This document shows positions 27,018 through 36,480 of a DNA stretch of 64,000 bases, piece by piece. The number at the start of each line of letters is the position of its first letter. Positions within the stretch are counted from its first letter, which is position 1. The DNA is from an uncultured Bartonella sp. Lineage in GTDB: Bacteria; Pseudomonadota; Alphaproteobacteria; Rhizobiales; Rhizobiaceae. The notes under the pieces are model-generated. The model searched no databases. It was not told where the DNA came from and saw only the letters and a program-made list of their open reading frames with translations. The position numbers and the translations under genes are program-made. The stretch spans positions 158,482 through 222,481 of the forward strand of contig NZ_CAMLFE010000002.1 in the NCBI RefSeq assembly GCF_946479275.1. Reading direction: 5' to 3'.

Positions 27018-28310
27018 CTACCAGCGCCGTTCAAATTTACGGCGCAGCAATACGGCGGCTATATTCATGATAGCGAGAAACGCCATCAAAATAATGATCG
27101 CCCCGAATGTACGTTCATTAAAGGCGCGTTCCGGTTCATTTGCCCACATATAAATTTGCACCGGCAAAGCTGTTGCCGGTTCCATCGGGGTTGCCGGATA
27201 ATTTGCAACAAAAGCAACCATGCCGATCAGCAAAAGCGGCGCTGTCTCCCCCAAAGCCCTAGCAAGTCCGAGAATTGTACCGGTAAGAATTCCAGGCAAA
27301 GCAAGCGGCAAAACATGACCAAAAATGGTTTGCGTTTTTGATGCTCCAAGCCCCAACGCCGCATCCCGAATTGAAGGCGGAACCGCCCGCAAAGCAGCAC
27401 GCGTTGCAATAATGATGGTTGGCAGCGTCATGAGCGTTAATACGAGACCTCCGACGATTGACGAAGCGCGCGGCAGATGCAGAAAATTGATAAAGATGGA
27501 AAGCCCCAGCAAGCCGAAAACAATAGAGGGAACAGCCGCAAGATTATTGATGTTGACTTCTATGATATCATTGAATTTGCTGCGGCGGGCAAATTCTTCA
27601 AGATAAATGGCTGTTGCAACCCCGATTGGCAAAGACAATATCAACACAATAGCCATCATATAAGCCGAACCGATAATCGCAACGCCAAGTCCGGAAGTTT
27701 CCGGACGACTTGAGGCCCCGAATGTAAAGAGTCCTTTATTGTAGGCTTTATGAAGCGTGCCATCGGAAGCGAGTTTTTCCATCCACCCGATCTGGCGATT
27801 GGTGACTTTACGATTTTGTTCTGGAACAGATAGGTCGATTTGCCCTTTGAAAGCAGAATCTATATCGGCCGCGGCTAACACATCAATAGTGCGGGTTTTA
27901 CCGATATAATCGGGATGCTCGATAAGAAGCTCACGTATTTCGACACGCACGCCGCCAGAAATCATACGATTGAGTTCGCGCATTGCAGGATGATCATTTT
28001 TATCGATACCGAGTTTTTCAGCAAGAGCGTTGCGCACAAGAAGCGGATAATTTGCAGTAATAAGAACTTTGGGATTTGTGAGCCGCTCGCCTTTCGGGTC
28101 GATAATGTGTTCATCGAAATAGACAGGCAAGGTCATTGTTGTCTGCTGAAACGCACTCACCCCCTGAGAGATAATAGACCACAAAAGAATAACGAGAAAT
28201 AAAAGCCCCACACCGATTGCTAAAAGCCCATAGGCACGAAAGCGTCGTTCCGCCCGATAACGGCGCTTCAGCCCGATGTCGCGTCTTGGCGTTTGAACAA
28301 CGTTACTCAT
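27018..28310 (-). CDS. pstA: Phosphate ABC transporter permease PstA with N-terminal extension
   Basis: One of two channel subunits of the phosphate importer. The 430 residues comprise a basic N-terminus, a first membrane helix (about 30-52), a periplasmic segment of roughly 150 residues like DUF3333 of rhizobial PstA, and then the canonical permease with five further helices. The coupling motif is in DAALGLGASKTQTIFGHVLPLALPGI. It overlaps the end of pstC by four bases (ATGA), so PstC and PstA are made in step. It is an integral inner-membrane protein. Confidence 0.93.
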   Translation of the reverse strand: MSNVVQTPRRDIGLKRRYRAERRFRAYGLLAIGVGLLFLVILLWSIISQGVSAFQQTTMTLPVYFDEHIIDPKGERLTNPKVLITANYPLLVRNALAEKLGIDKNDHPAMRELNRMISGGVRVEIRELLIEHPDYIGKTRTIDVLAAADIDSAFKGQIDLSVPEQNRKVTNRQIGWMEKLASDGTLHKAYNKGLFTFGASSRPETSGLGVAIIGSAYMMAIVLILSLPIGVATAIYLEEFARRSKFNDIIEVNINNLAAVPSIVFGLLGLSIFINFLHLPRASSIVGGLVLTLMTLPTIIIATRAALRAVPPSIRDAALGLGASKTQTIFGHVLPLALPGILTGTILGLARALGETAPLLLIGMVAFVANYPATPMEPATALPVQIYMWANEPERAFNERTFGAIIILMAFLAIMNIAAVLLRRKFERRW

Positions 28311-29791
28311 TCATATTGTTCCCTATATTTACGCACGACATAAAGCGCAAAAACATTCATTAAAAGTGTCAGTACAAAAAGCGTCATACCGAGCGCAAAT
28401 GCAACCAATGTCTGCGGCGAATTGAATTCAAGGTCACCGGTTAGCTGATTGACGATTTTTACTGTTATTGTTGTCATTGCCTCGAACGGATTGAGTGTCA
28501 GATTTGCAGCAACACCGGCTGCAAGAACGACAATCATCGTCTCGCCGATAGCACGCGATGCGGTGAGCAACACTGCACCCACAATTCCTGGTAAAGCTGC
28601 CGGAAGAATAACTTTTTTGATGGTTTCCGACTGTGTGGCTCCAAGCCCGTATGAACCATCACGCAAAGCCTGTGGTACCGCCGAAATAATATCGTCGGAA
28701 AGCGAAGAGACAAAAGGTATCAGCATAATCCCCATGACAAGGCCGGCTGTCAAAACGCTCTGTGACATAATGAAGCCTTGCCCGCCTGCAATAGCAATTG
28801 AAAGATCACGTAAAAACGGCCCGACAGTAACCAGAGCGAAAAACCCGTAAACAATTGTCGGAATACCGGCCAGAACTTCCAATAGCGGCTTGATAATTGC
28901 CCGCATACGACGGGAAGCATATTCCGACATATAAATTGCGGCAAAAAGCCCGACAGGAACAGCGAAGATCATCGAAACCAATGCAATATAGAGCGTGCCG
29001 GCCAAAAGCGGCAGCAAACCGAATTGTCCAACAGTAGCCGCCGAGCCACTTGCACTAAAACGCGGATCCCAAACAGTACCGAAAAAGAAATTCGACAACG
29101 GCACAACTTTGAAAAAACTGATTGTTTGGAAAAGCATCGAAAAGAAAATGCCGACGGTTGCAAGAATTGCAACGATAGAGGCGATAACAAGGCCGGCAAA
29201 GACCATCTTTTCAACTTTGTTGCGGGCGCGTTTTTTCTCTCCCACACCACGAATACCACAAAACAGGCCAACAATTGCAATAATCAATGTGATAATCAAA
29301 CAATAGAAATGGGACTTCGTTGCCCCTTTATACCATTCCATAGCAACTGGAATGAGACTATCCGCACCTTCACTTGGCAGCATAATGCCTTTTTTTGCCA
29401 TATCGGTACGTATTTTTTCATAAGTGAGTGAAGACAACGAATTATCACGATCAAAATCGGCAATATTGGCTTGAGCGACTGAAAAAGCATGAGTGAGACT
29501 ATCAACAGTGCTTAATGCCAAATTGTGGTTTAACGACTCTCCACTTTTTATGATGTCTGTCAGCCGGGAAGAAGCGTGTGCTTCAAGATAGATTGTACTT
29601 CCCAATTGCCAAAGAAGAAGAAAAAGAACAGCGGGAACAACCGTCAATAGAAATGTCCACCAACCATAATAATATGGTCGGGAATGCATTTTTTTACCCA
29701 TTTTCTCGATTGTAACGGCACGTTTCCCCGATAGCACGAAACCGACAATGCCAAGAGCAAAAACAACCAAGATTAATAGTGATATGGACAT
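28307..29791 (-). CDS. pstC: Phosphate ABC transporter permease PstC
   Basis: The second channel subunit, 494 residues, longer than enterobacterial PstC (about 320) because of an N-terminal part with two or three membrane helices and a periplasmic segment (about 75-165), as in other Rhizobiales. The permease core follows, with the EAA-type coupling loop GSYGLGATQSETIKKVILPA near residue 400. It follows pstS after 56 bases holding a hairpin and overlaps pstA by four bases. Confidence 0.93.
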   Translation of the reverse strand: MSISLLILVVFALGIVGFVLSGKRAVTIEKMGKKMHSRPYYYGWWTFLLTVVPAVLFLLLWQLGSTIYLEAHASSRLTDIIKSGESLNHNLALSTVDSLTHAFSVAQANIADFDRDNSLSSLTYEKIRTDMAKKGIMLPSEGADSLIPVAMEWYKGATKSHFYCLIITLIIAIVGLFCGIRGVGEKKRARNKVEKMVFAGLVIASIVAILATVGIFFSMLFQTISFFKVVPLSNFFFGTVWDPRFSASGSAATVGQFGLLPLLAGTLYIALVSMIFAVPVGLFAAIYMSEYASRRMRAIIKPLLEVLAGIPTIVYGFFALVTVGPFLRDLSIAIAGGQGFIMSQSVLTAGLVMGIMLIPFVSSLSDDIISAVPQALRDGSYGLGATQSETIKKVILPAALPGIVGAVLLTASRAIGETMIVVLAAGVAANLTLNPFEAMTTITVKIVNQLTGDLEFNSPQTLVAFALGMTLFVLTLLMNVFALYVVRKYREQYE

Positions 29792-29803
29792 TCCATTTTC
29801 CGG

Positions 29804-29839
29804 TTTTATTTCAAAAATAACGCGGGAATTTCCCGCGTT
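29804..29839 (-). terminator. Hairpin attenuator between pstS and pstC
   Basis: AACGCGGGAA (29819-29828) and TTCCCGCGTT (29830-29839) form a perfect inverted repeat. On the minus strand it is followed by TTATTTTTGAAAT. Partial termination here would give more binding protein than membrane subunits, as is usual for ABC importers. Confidence 0.7.
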
Positions 29840-29847
29840 TGCTCATT

Positions 29848-30915
29848 TCATTTATCAATTGACATGACAGTTCCACTCTCAAATGCAGCCCTTTGTGCTT
29901 CCCGTTCGCTATCAGGAGCAGGTATAAGACCATAATCGGCAAGCGGACCATCCGGTCCGATCATCTGGTCAGACAAGAAAAATTCGACATAGTCCTTCAT
30001 ACCCGGAATGACCCCCAAATGGGCTTTTTTGACATAGAAAAAAAGCGGGCGGGAAACCAGATACTTTCCGCTTGAAATCGTGTCAACTCCGGGTATCACG
30101 CCGTTGACTGTCGCAAGTTTCAGCTTGTCTGCATTATTTTCGTAAAATGCCAAACCGAAAACCCCAATCCCTGTTTTATTCGACATGACACGCGCGAGAG
30201 TTTCGGAATAATCGCCATCAATATCGACAGCCTTGCCATCCTTGCGAATGCTTATACAGGCTGCTGTTATTGCCTTGTCATCCATAGAAAGAGTTTTCAT
30301 GCTTTCGGCTGCACCACTTTGTTTGCAGCCTTCTGCCATCAATTTTTCCTCAAAGACCTCTCTTGTTCCATGTTTCTCGCCGGGAATATATGCATTGATA
30401 TCCCAGTCGGGCAATTTGGAGTCAATTTCTTTCCATTTTTTATAATTGTTGGAAACAAGTTTCCCGTCAACAACGATTTGAGCTGCCAATGCCTTATAAA
30501 CATCGATAGGCGTCAGATCGAGATTTGGCCCGTGAATATCACTTGCAAAAACTATCCCGTCATAGCCGATGCGGACTTCTTCAACTTCCGTGACACCGGC
30601 ATCAAAACAGGCTTTCAATTCGCTATTTTTTATCGGCCGCGAAGCATTGGCAATATCTATAGTATTTTCACTGATGCCACGACAAAATTCTTTTATACCT
30701 GCACCAGAACCACCCGATTCGATAACAGGTGTGCGATAATTTGTGAAAATTTCGCCAAATGTTTCTGCAACTATCTTGGCATAGGGTAAAACGGTCGACG
30801 AACCGGATATCTGGATATAGTCGCGAGCTAAGGCGGTTTTGCACAAACACGTAGTGGCCAATACCACTCCCACAACCGTTGCAAGCAATCTGTTCATCCA
30901 TGCACTCCTGGACAA
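29848..30915 (-). CDS. pstS: Phosphate-binding protein PstS
   Basis: The periplasmic phosphate-binding component, 355 residues. A signal peptide (LLATVVGVVLATTCLCKTALA) is followed by the mature start RDYIQISGSSTVLPYAK, whose Ser-Ser-Thr contributes to phosphate binding. ESGGSGAGIKEFC, near residue 65, and EKHGTREVFEEKL, near 185, line the ligand pocket. CAGGAG is found just upstream of the ATG. It is first in pstSCAB-phoU. A convincing Pho box was not found in the 120 bases upstream, only degenerate matches. Confidence 0.95.
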   Translation of the reverse strand: MSRSAWMNRLLATVVGVVLATTCLCKTALARDYIQISGSSTVLPYAKIVAETFGEIFTNYRTPVIESGGSGAGIKEFCRGISENTIDIANASRPIKNSELKACFDAGVTEVEEVRIGYDGIVFASDIHGPNLDLTPIDVYKALAAQIVVDGKLVSNNYKKWKEIDSKLPDWDINAYIPGEKHGTREVFEEKLMAEGCKQSGAAESMKTLSMDDKAITAACISIRKDGKAVDIDGDYSETLARVMSNKTGIGVFGLAFYENNADKLKLATVNGVIPGVDTISSGKYLVSRPLFFYVKKAHLGVIPGMKDYVEFFLSDQMIGPDGPLADYGLIPAPDSEREAQRAAFESGTVMSIDK

Positions 30916-31038
30916 CCGGCAGCTTTTTCTAACAAGGCTAACAATGGATTGTTATTTCTCTCATAATGCTTGTTACAATGTCTGATAAAAACCTCATACA
31001 GTCTAAAGCTATTGTTGACTATCTTTATCTCGGCTTTT

Positions 31039-31977
31039 TCAACCTTTTAATTTGTTTTCCACACTATCCCAGAAGATTTTTGCGGCATCCGCACCACCAA
31101 AACGTTTCAGTTCGCGCACCCCTGTTGGCGAAGTAACGTTGATTTCGGTCATATAGTTGCCGATAACGTCGATCCCCACAAGAATAAGACCGCGCTTTTT
31201 CAAAGACGGGCCAATCCGTTCGCAAATTTCAAGGTCGCGGCGGGTTAATTCCGTTTTCTCCGCACGGCCACCAATATGCATATTGGAACGGGCATCGGTC
31301 GATGCGGCAACGCGATTGATGGCCCCTACAGCCACCCCGTCAATCAATATGATGCGCTTGTCACCGGCGCTTACATCCTTCAGATAACGTTGCACGACAA
31401 AAGCTTCCGGATAAAGCTCGTTGAACATTTCAAGTAGCGAGCCGAGATTTTTGTCGTCCTTTTTCAAAAGGAAAACCCCTGCCCCGCCATTTCCATAAAG
31501 TGGTTTGATAATAATATCGCCAAATTCGGAACGAAAATCATTGACCTCGTTGGCGTCACGAGTAATGAGCGTCTCCGGCATCAGATCGGGGAATTCTGTA
31601 ACAAAGAGTTTTTCAGGACTATTGCGCACCCAATTCGGATCATTCACGACCAAAGTCTTATCCATTATGCGTTCAAGAATATGCGTGGTCGTAATATAAT
31701 TCATGTCGAACGGAGGATCCTGCCTGAGCAGGACAACATCCATTTGTTGAAGCGGCGTGCGCTTTGCCTCACCCAATTCGTAATAATTGTTTTCCTCGTC
31801 ACGCACTTTCAACGCTTCGATGCGGGCGGTCACTTCGCCATTGAGCATAGAAAGCCGATCGGGTGTGTAATGGAACAGTTCGTGTCCCCGCCTTTGCGCC
31901 TCCAATGCCAGAGCAAATGTTGTATCTCCCTTGATATGGATGGTAGAGATATGATCCATCTGGATAGCTATTTTCAT
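31039..31977 (-). CDS. gshB: Glutathione synthetase
   Basis: An ATP-grasp enzyme joining gamma-glutamylcysteine and glycine to give glutathione. The 312 residues match the bacterial GshB length. Family motifs: [19 protein letters not shown] (about 84-102), [23 protein letters not shown] (ATP-binding, about 154-169), [10 protein letters not shown] and the C-terminal [13 protein letters not shown] with metal ligands Glu and Asn. GAGGC precedes ATG 31977. It is divergent from the MoeB-like gene, with a spacer of only 85 bases. It is cytosolic. Confidence 0.95.
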   Translation of the reverse strand: MKIAIQMDHISTIHIKGDTTFALALEAQRRGHELFHYTPDRLSMLNGEVTARIEALKVRDEENNYYELGEAKRTPLQQMDVVLLRQDPPFDMNYITTTHILERIMDKTLVVNDPNWVRNSPEKLFVTEFPDLMPETLITRDANEVNDFRSEFGDIIIKPLYGNGGAGVFLLKKDDKNLGSLLEMFNELYPEAFVVQRYLKDVSAGDKRIILIDGVAVGAINRVAASTDARSNMHIGGRAEKTELTRRDLEICERIGPSLKKRGLILVGIDVIGNYMTEINVTSPTGVRELKRFGGADAAKIFWDSVENKLKG

Positions 31978-32062
31978 AAGATTTGCCTCATATAATCAAA
32001 GCGGGCTGGTCAATCGTTCCATGAGTCATTAGATAGGAATAAAATATGACAAGGGTTAAGGC

Positions 32063-32830
32063 ATGACGCAAGCACCAGATGAAAAATTAAACAAGGAAGA
32101 AATAGAGCGCTACGCACGCCACATTCTTTTGCCGGAAATCGGTGGTGCCGGTCAACAAAAACTTAAAGCTGCAAAAGTGCTGGTTGTCGGTGCGGGCGGG
32201 CTTGGAGCGCCGGTTTTAACCTATCTTGCGGCCGCCGGTGTCGGCACTCTTGGTATTATCGACGATGATGTGGTTTCGCTTTCAAACCTGCAACGGCAGG
32301 TTATCCACAAAACTTCGGCGATCGGCGAAAAAAAGACTAAAAGTGCTGCCGAAACGCTCGAAGCGATCAACCCGCACGTCAAACTCGACCTTTATCCTTT
32401 AAGACTAACGGAAGAAAATGCTGCCGAAATTATCGGCAAATTCGATCTTGTCATTGATGGTTCGGATAATTTTACCACCCGTTATCTGCTCGCCGATAGT
32501 TGCGAAAATTTGAAAAAACCGCTTGTCAGCGGTGCAATCGGGCGTTTTGACGGCTCTTTAACGGTCCTCATGCCTTATCTTGGCGGCGAACATCCTTCCT
32601 ATCGCGATCTCTTTCCGACCCCACCACCCAAAGGTGTTATACCGACATGTGCAGAAGCCGGCGTCATCGGTGCTCTTCCCGGTGTTATCGGTTCGTTAGA
32701 AGCCATGGAAGCCATAAAAATCATTACCGGTTGCGGTGAGCCGCTTGTCGGAAGGCTGCTCCTTTACGACGGGTTATCAGCCCGCTTCGAGACAATCCGC
32801 TATAAAAAAAGAGCCTCGGCACAAAAATAA
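32063..32830 (+). CDS. moeB: MoeB/ThiF/HesA family E1-like adenylyltransferase
   Basis: 255 residues that should adenylate the C-terminus of a ubiquitin-like sulfur carrier (MoaD for molybdopterin or ThiS for thiamine). The nucleotide-binding motif VLVVGAGGLGAPVLTYLAAA (about 39-58) is intact, as are DLVIDGSDNFTTRYL with its catalytic-region Asp, and PTCAEAGVIGALPG. The zinc-binding cysteine pairs common in MoeB are missing: the first site reads YRDLFP, and the protein ends in KKRASAQK with no CxxC. No rhodanese domain is present. The name moeB is provisional because neither moaD nor thiS is nearby. Confidence 0.8.
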   Translation: MTQAPDEKLNKEEIERYARHILLPEIGGAGQQKLKAAKVLVVGAGGLGAPVLTYLAAAGVGTLGIIDDDVVSLSNLQRQVIHKTSAIGEKKTKSAAETLEAINPHVKLDLYPLRLTEENAAEIIGKFDLVIDGSDNFTTRYLLADSCENLKKPLVSGAIGRFDGSLTVLMPYLGGEHPSYRDLFPTPPPKGVIPTCAEAGVIGALPGVIGSLEAMEAIKIITGCGEPLVGRLLLYDGLSARFETIRYKKRASAQK

Positions 32831-32885
32831 AAACGCGGTTTGTTATTTTAAAACAACGCCGCTCGAAACACGTATTTTTAGCCCC

Positions 32886-32927
32886 GTCTTTCCAGCTCTG
32901 TCTTTCTAACCCGGTCTTTTTAACGAA
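32886..32927. repeat. Three tandem copies of a 14-bp unit
   Basis: GTCTTTCCAGCTCT, GTCTTTCTAACCCG and GTCTTTTTAACGAA follow one another exactly, in the spacer after the MoeB-like gene. Confidence 0.75.
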
Positions 32928-32969
32928 GTCAGACCATTTTGAATGTCGGGGCCAATTGTTCTGAAAACA

Positions 32970-33203
32970 TTATTTCTGTTTGTCGGTCGACAAATTATCG
33001 GAAGCAATGTTCTTTTCCAATAATGGACTGTCGGAATCCGATAATGGACCGTTATAATCTTCAAGATTACCCGCATCGAGAAGCGTTTCATTGGTTTTAT
33101 AGGCATTGCCAGCCGGCATGGTGTCGTGACGGCGCTCATACCTATTTTCTGGCTTCTTTTTATGGTCGGGCAACTTTGGCTCATTTTTATGTGCTTTTGT
33201 CAT
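32970..33203 (-). CDS. Small hydrophilic protein of unknown function
   Basis: 77 residues, very rich in Lys, Asp, Asn and Glu, with no hydrophobic core, so probably disordered (KNEPKLPDHKKKPENRYERR, later LLDAGNLEDY). I recognise no family. A good ribosome binding site, AGGAG nine bases before ATG 33203, supports it being real. It sits alone between the MoeB-like gene and the yej operon. A stress-related or nucleic-acid-binding role would be speculation. Confidence 0.5.
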   Translation of the reverse strand: MTKAHKNEPKLPDHKKKPENRYERRHDTMPAGNAYKTNETLLDAGNLEDYNGPLSDSDSPLLEKNIASDNLSTDKQK

Positions 33204-33694
33204 AATGTCTTTCTCCTGTCCGTCTGATAGGTAAAAGACATTGAGCGGATCAAAAACTTTTCAAGACTTCCGGCTTTATTTTGATGAAGGCTCTAATGCT
33301 CTTTCATAACTTCAACACAACACTTCCGACGATTGCCGGCTTTGAAACCCGAAAAAATCCTCTCTTATGCGCTTTGTTCAACAAAAAGATAATTGTTATT
33401 TCTTGAAGCTATTCCAGCCAAGTGATGCACTATCGCCTCGGCATTTCTGCTGATGTTTATCGCCCTGATTTTTATTTCACTCAAAGAAAACAAAAGAAAA
33501 TTTCAAAATTTTTGAAAGCAGAGATTCTACCGGCCAGAAAACTTTGCCAATCAAAAAGCTGGTCAATCAAATAGCTGGATGACTTAAAAATGCACAACAA
33601 AAAAACTGCCCTTCAGTTTTTAAACTGCCCTTCAGTTTTTATAAGCAGAAATTGCATTTTTGCTTTGCTTGTCTGTATTCACGCTTGATAAATA
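33204..33694. other. Spacer upstream of the yej operon end
   Basis: 490 bases with no gene. It holds two separate tandem duplications: 16 bp at 33548-33563 and 33564-33579 (CAATCAAAAAGCTGGT, CAATCAAATAGCTGGA), and 19 bp at 33603-33640. Confidence 0.5.
33594..33640 (-). terminator. Duplicated terminator hairpin after yejF
   Basis: The 19-base unit AAACTGCCCTTCAGTTTTT occurs twice in perfect tandem (33603-33621, 33622-33640). Each copy forms AAACTG/CAGTTT with a five-base loop. On the minus strand each is followed by T, and the distal copy by seven T. Two weak terminators in series would end the yej transcript. Confidence 0.6.
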
Positions 33695-35320
33695 TCAAGC
33701 ATCGGCAATGTCATTCTTATCGACACTTAAATCGAAAGCGGCATTCATCAAAGCTCTGGTATATTCGGTTTTGGGTGATGAAAACACTTCTTCCGCCGGT
33801 CCATGTTCAACCATTTGACCATTTCTCATGACAATAAGATCATTGGCCAATGCTTTGACAACTTTCAGATCATGGCTGATAAAGAGATAGGCAAGATTGT
33901 GCTTTTGTTGAAGAGTGCGCAACAAATCGACCACTTGCGCCTGAACGCTCATATCAAGAGCCGATGTCGGTTCATCGAGCATCACAAAACGCGGATTGAG
34001 AACCATGGCGCGGGCAATTGCAATACGCTGGCGTTGACCTCCGGAAAACTCGTGCGGATAGCGATTGCGCGTTTCAGGATCAAGATCAACTTCTTCTAAC
34101 GCGCGGACAACACGCTCATCGCGTTCTTCGTAATTCAAGTTTTTCTCGTGAATGAGCAGCCCCTCGGCGATAATTTCACCAACCGACATTCTTGGCGACA
34201 GCGAGCCGAACGGATCCTGAAAAACAATCTGGATATGACGGCGCAAAGGTCGCATCTGTTTGAAGGAAAAATGTTCAATATCTTTCCCGTTAAAACGGAT
34301 ATGGCCTTGTGAAGAAATCATACGGGTGAGCGCGAGACCCAGCGTGGTTTTTCCCGAACCGGATTCGCCAACAACGCCCAATGTCTGTCCTTCACGTATG
34401 GTCACGTCAATATCATTGACCGCCTTGATGTAATCGACTGTGCGGCGGAAAAAACCTTTTTTAACCGGAAACCAGACTCTGACCTTTTCCCCTTCCATCA
34501 CAACAGGAGCGTTTTTATCGGCTTTCGGCGGATTTCCTTTCGGCTCTGCTGCAAGCAGTTTTCTGGTATAGTCATGTTGCGGGTGATTGAATATGTCAGC
34601 GGTTTTTCCCGTCTCGACAATTTTTCCGCCGGTCATGACACAAACACGGTCGGCAAATTTCCTCACAATACCGAGATTGTGGGTAATAAAGAGCATAGAC
34701 ATCGAACGCTCTTGCTTGAGCTTTTCAAGAAGTTCGAGAATTTGCGCCTGCACTGTTACATCAAGTGCGGTTGTCGGCTCGTCGGCAATAAGAAGTTGCG
34801 GATTATTGGCAAGTGCCATTGCAATCATAACGCGTTGCCGCTGACCGCCGGATAATTGATGGGGAAATGACGACAAGCGTTTTTCCGGCTCGCGGATTCC
34901 CACTTGTGTGAGAAGCTCGATGGTACGTTGGCGAGCGTCTTTATCCGACATGCCCTCGTGAACTTTCATCACCTCGCTCACTTGCCGCTCCACTGTGTGA
35001 AGGGGATTGAGCGAAGTCATCGGTTCCTGAAAAATCATTGCAATGTCTTTACCGCGAACTTTCTGCAAAGATTTTTCATCAAGCTTCATTAAATCCTTAT
35101 TGTCAAAAAAAATTTCGCCTGAAGGGTGGCTTGCCATCGGATAGGATAACAGCTTCAGAATAGAAAGCGCGGTTACAGACTTTCCAGAACCCGACTCGCC
35201 GACAAGCGCAAGTGTTTCACCGGAATTGATGTCAAACGAGATGTGATCGACGGCAAGTGTTTCCTTGCCATCCTGACGAAACATCACTGAAAGATCGCGA
35301 ACACTGAGCAAAGCTGTCAT
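33695..35320 (-). CDS. yejF: Peptide ABC transporter ATP-binding protein YejF (fused double ATPase)
   Basis: 541 residues holding two complete ABC ATPases. Domain 1: Walker A GESGSGKSV (about 38-46), signature LSGGQRQRVMIAMAL, Walker B LLIADEPTTALDV. Domain 2: Walker A GESGSGKTT near 317, signature FSGGQRQRIAIARAM, Walker B FVMLDEPTSALDM. This is the fused form that powers the YejABEF importer of peptides, which takes up microcin C in E. coli and affects peptide resistance in Brucella. The start overlaps yejE by four bases. It ends the operon. Confidence 0.93.
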   Translation of the reverse strand: MTALLSVRDLSVMFRQDGKETLAVDHISFDINSGETLALVGESGSGKSVTALSILKLLSYPMASHPSGEIFFDNKDLMKLDEKSLQKVRGKDIAMIFQEPMTSLNPLHTVERQVSEVMKVHEGMSDKDARQRTIELLTQVGIREPEKRLSSFPHQLSGGQRQRVMIAMALANNPQLLIADEPTTALDVTVQAQILELLEKLKQERSMSMLFITHNLGIVRKFADRVCVMTGGKIVETGKTADIFNHPQHDYTRKLLAAEPKGNPPKADKNAPVVMEGEKVRVWFPVKKGFFRRTVDYIKAVNDIDVTIREGQTLGVVGESGSGKTTLGLALTRMISSQGHIRFNGKDIEHFSFKQMRPLRRHIQIVFQDPFGSLSPRMSVGEIIAEGLLIHEKNLNYEERDERVVRALEEVDLDPETRNRYPHEFSGGQRQRIAIARAMVLNPRFVMLDEPTSALDMSVQAQVVDLLRTLQQKHNLAYLFISHDLKVVKALANDLIVMRNGQMVEHGPAEEVFSSPKTEYTRALMNAAFDLSVDKNDIADA

Positions 35321-36480
35321 TGGAATGTCTTCCTCGGATCGAAAGCATCACGGGCGGCTTCACCGATAAAAGCCAGAAGCGACAACATGACCGCAATAGC
35401 AACAAAGCCGGTAATGCCAATCCACGGAGCATTGAGATTGGTCGCCGCCTGCCGCATGAGTTCTCCAAGCGAGGCCGACCCGGGAGGCAAACCGAAACCG
35501 AGATAATCAAGCGCGGTCAAAGTCGAAATACCGGCTGTCAACAAAAACGGCAAATAGGTGAGTGCTGCAACCATGGCATTGGGGAGAAGATGGCGTATCA
35601 TGATCGTGATATTCGGCACGCCCAGCGCCCTTGCTGCATTGACATATTCAAAATTTCTGGCCCTCAAAAATTCTGCACGCACGACGCCAACCAGCGCCAC
35701 CCACTGGAACAGCAACATAATTCCCAACAGAACCCAGAAGCCTTGGGCAAGAACCGCCGCCATAATAATGATGAGATAAAGTGCGGGAACCGAAGACCAG
35801 ATTTCGATGAAACGCTGGAAAATGAGATCGACCCAACCGCCGAAATATCCCTGCACTGCACCGGCAGCAATGCCGATAATCGAAGAAACCGCCGTCAAGA
35901 TAACCGTAAACAATATGGAAACACGAAAGCCGTAAAGCACACGCGCAAAAACATCACGTGTCTGGTCATCTGTACCAAGCCAATTCCAGTTTCCGATTGT
36001 GCATTCGGGATCATTTGCACCGAGAGCGTAATTCTTGCACCGTTCGTCTTTACTTTGGAGCCAGAATGGCGGAGCCAGCGCAACAGGCTTGTTGCCAACT
36101 GTTGTATCATAGGAATAATGCACCGGCGGCCATATCGCCCAGCCATGTTCGCTGATTTCTTTCTTGATATAATCTTCCCGGAAATCGACCGTTGCAAGAA
36201 CACCGCCAAATTTGGAATCGGGATAGTCGAAAAGCACCGGAAAAAGCAGTTCGCCCTTATAGGATGCGATAATCGGTCGGTCATTTGCAATAAAATTGGC
36301 GCCAAAAGAAAAGAGGCAAAGAATAAGGAAAATCCACAACGACCACCAGCCGCGACGGTTTTTCTTGAAGTTTCTCCAGCGCCGTTCATTAAGCGGCGAC
36401 AAAAACGGCCTTTTGTTGCGGCGGGGTTTTAATGACTTTGTCACGTCGATTGTCTGTCCGGAAGTTTGCTCGCTCATCAA
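35317..36480 (-). CDS. yejE: Peptide ABC transporter permease YejE
   Basis: An inner-membrane subunit of 387 residues with a cytosolic Arg/Lys-rich N-terminus, a first helix ([20 protein letters not shown]), a periplasmic domain of about 130 residues ([20 protein letters not shown] and surroundings) and five further helices. The coupling loop is [20 protein letters not shown]. The large periplasmic domain and length fit YejE rather than generic DppC. It overlaps both neighbours by four bases, so yejB, yejE and yejF are coupled. Confidence 0.92.
   Translation of the reverse strand: MMSEQTSGQTIDVTKSLKPRRNKRPFLSPLNERRWRNFKKNRRGWWSLWIFLILCLFSFGANFIANDRPIIASYKGELLFPVLFDYPDSKFGGVLATVDFREDYIKKEISEHGWAIWPPVHYSYDTTVGNKPVALAPPFWLQSKDERCKNYALGANDPECTIGNWNWLGTDDQTRDVFARVLYGFRVSILFTVILTAVSSIIGIAAGAVQGYFGGWVDLIFQRFIEIWSSVPALYLIIIMAAVLAQGFWVLLGIMLLFQWVALVGVVRAEFLRARNFEYVNAARALGVPNITIMIRHLLPNAMVAALTYLPFLLTAGISTLTALDYLGFGLPPGSASLGELMRQAATNLNAPWIGITGFVAIAVMLSLLAFIGEAARDAFDPRKTFQ

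Noticed and set aside
30916..31038. Pho box before pstS
   Set aside because: Only degenerate matches to two CTGTCAT half-sites with the wrong spacing are visible, so the site is not called although PhoB control is likely on biological grounds.
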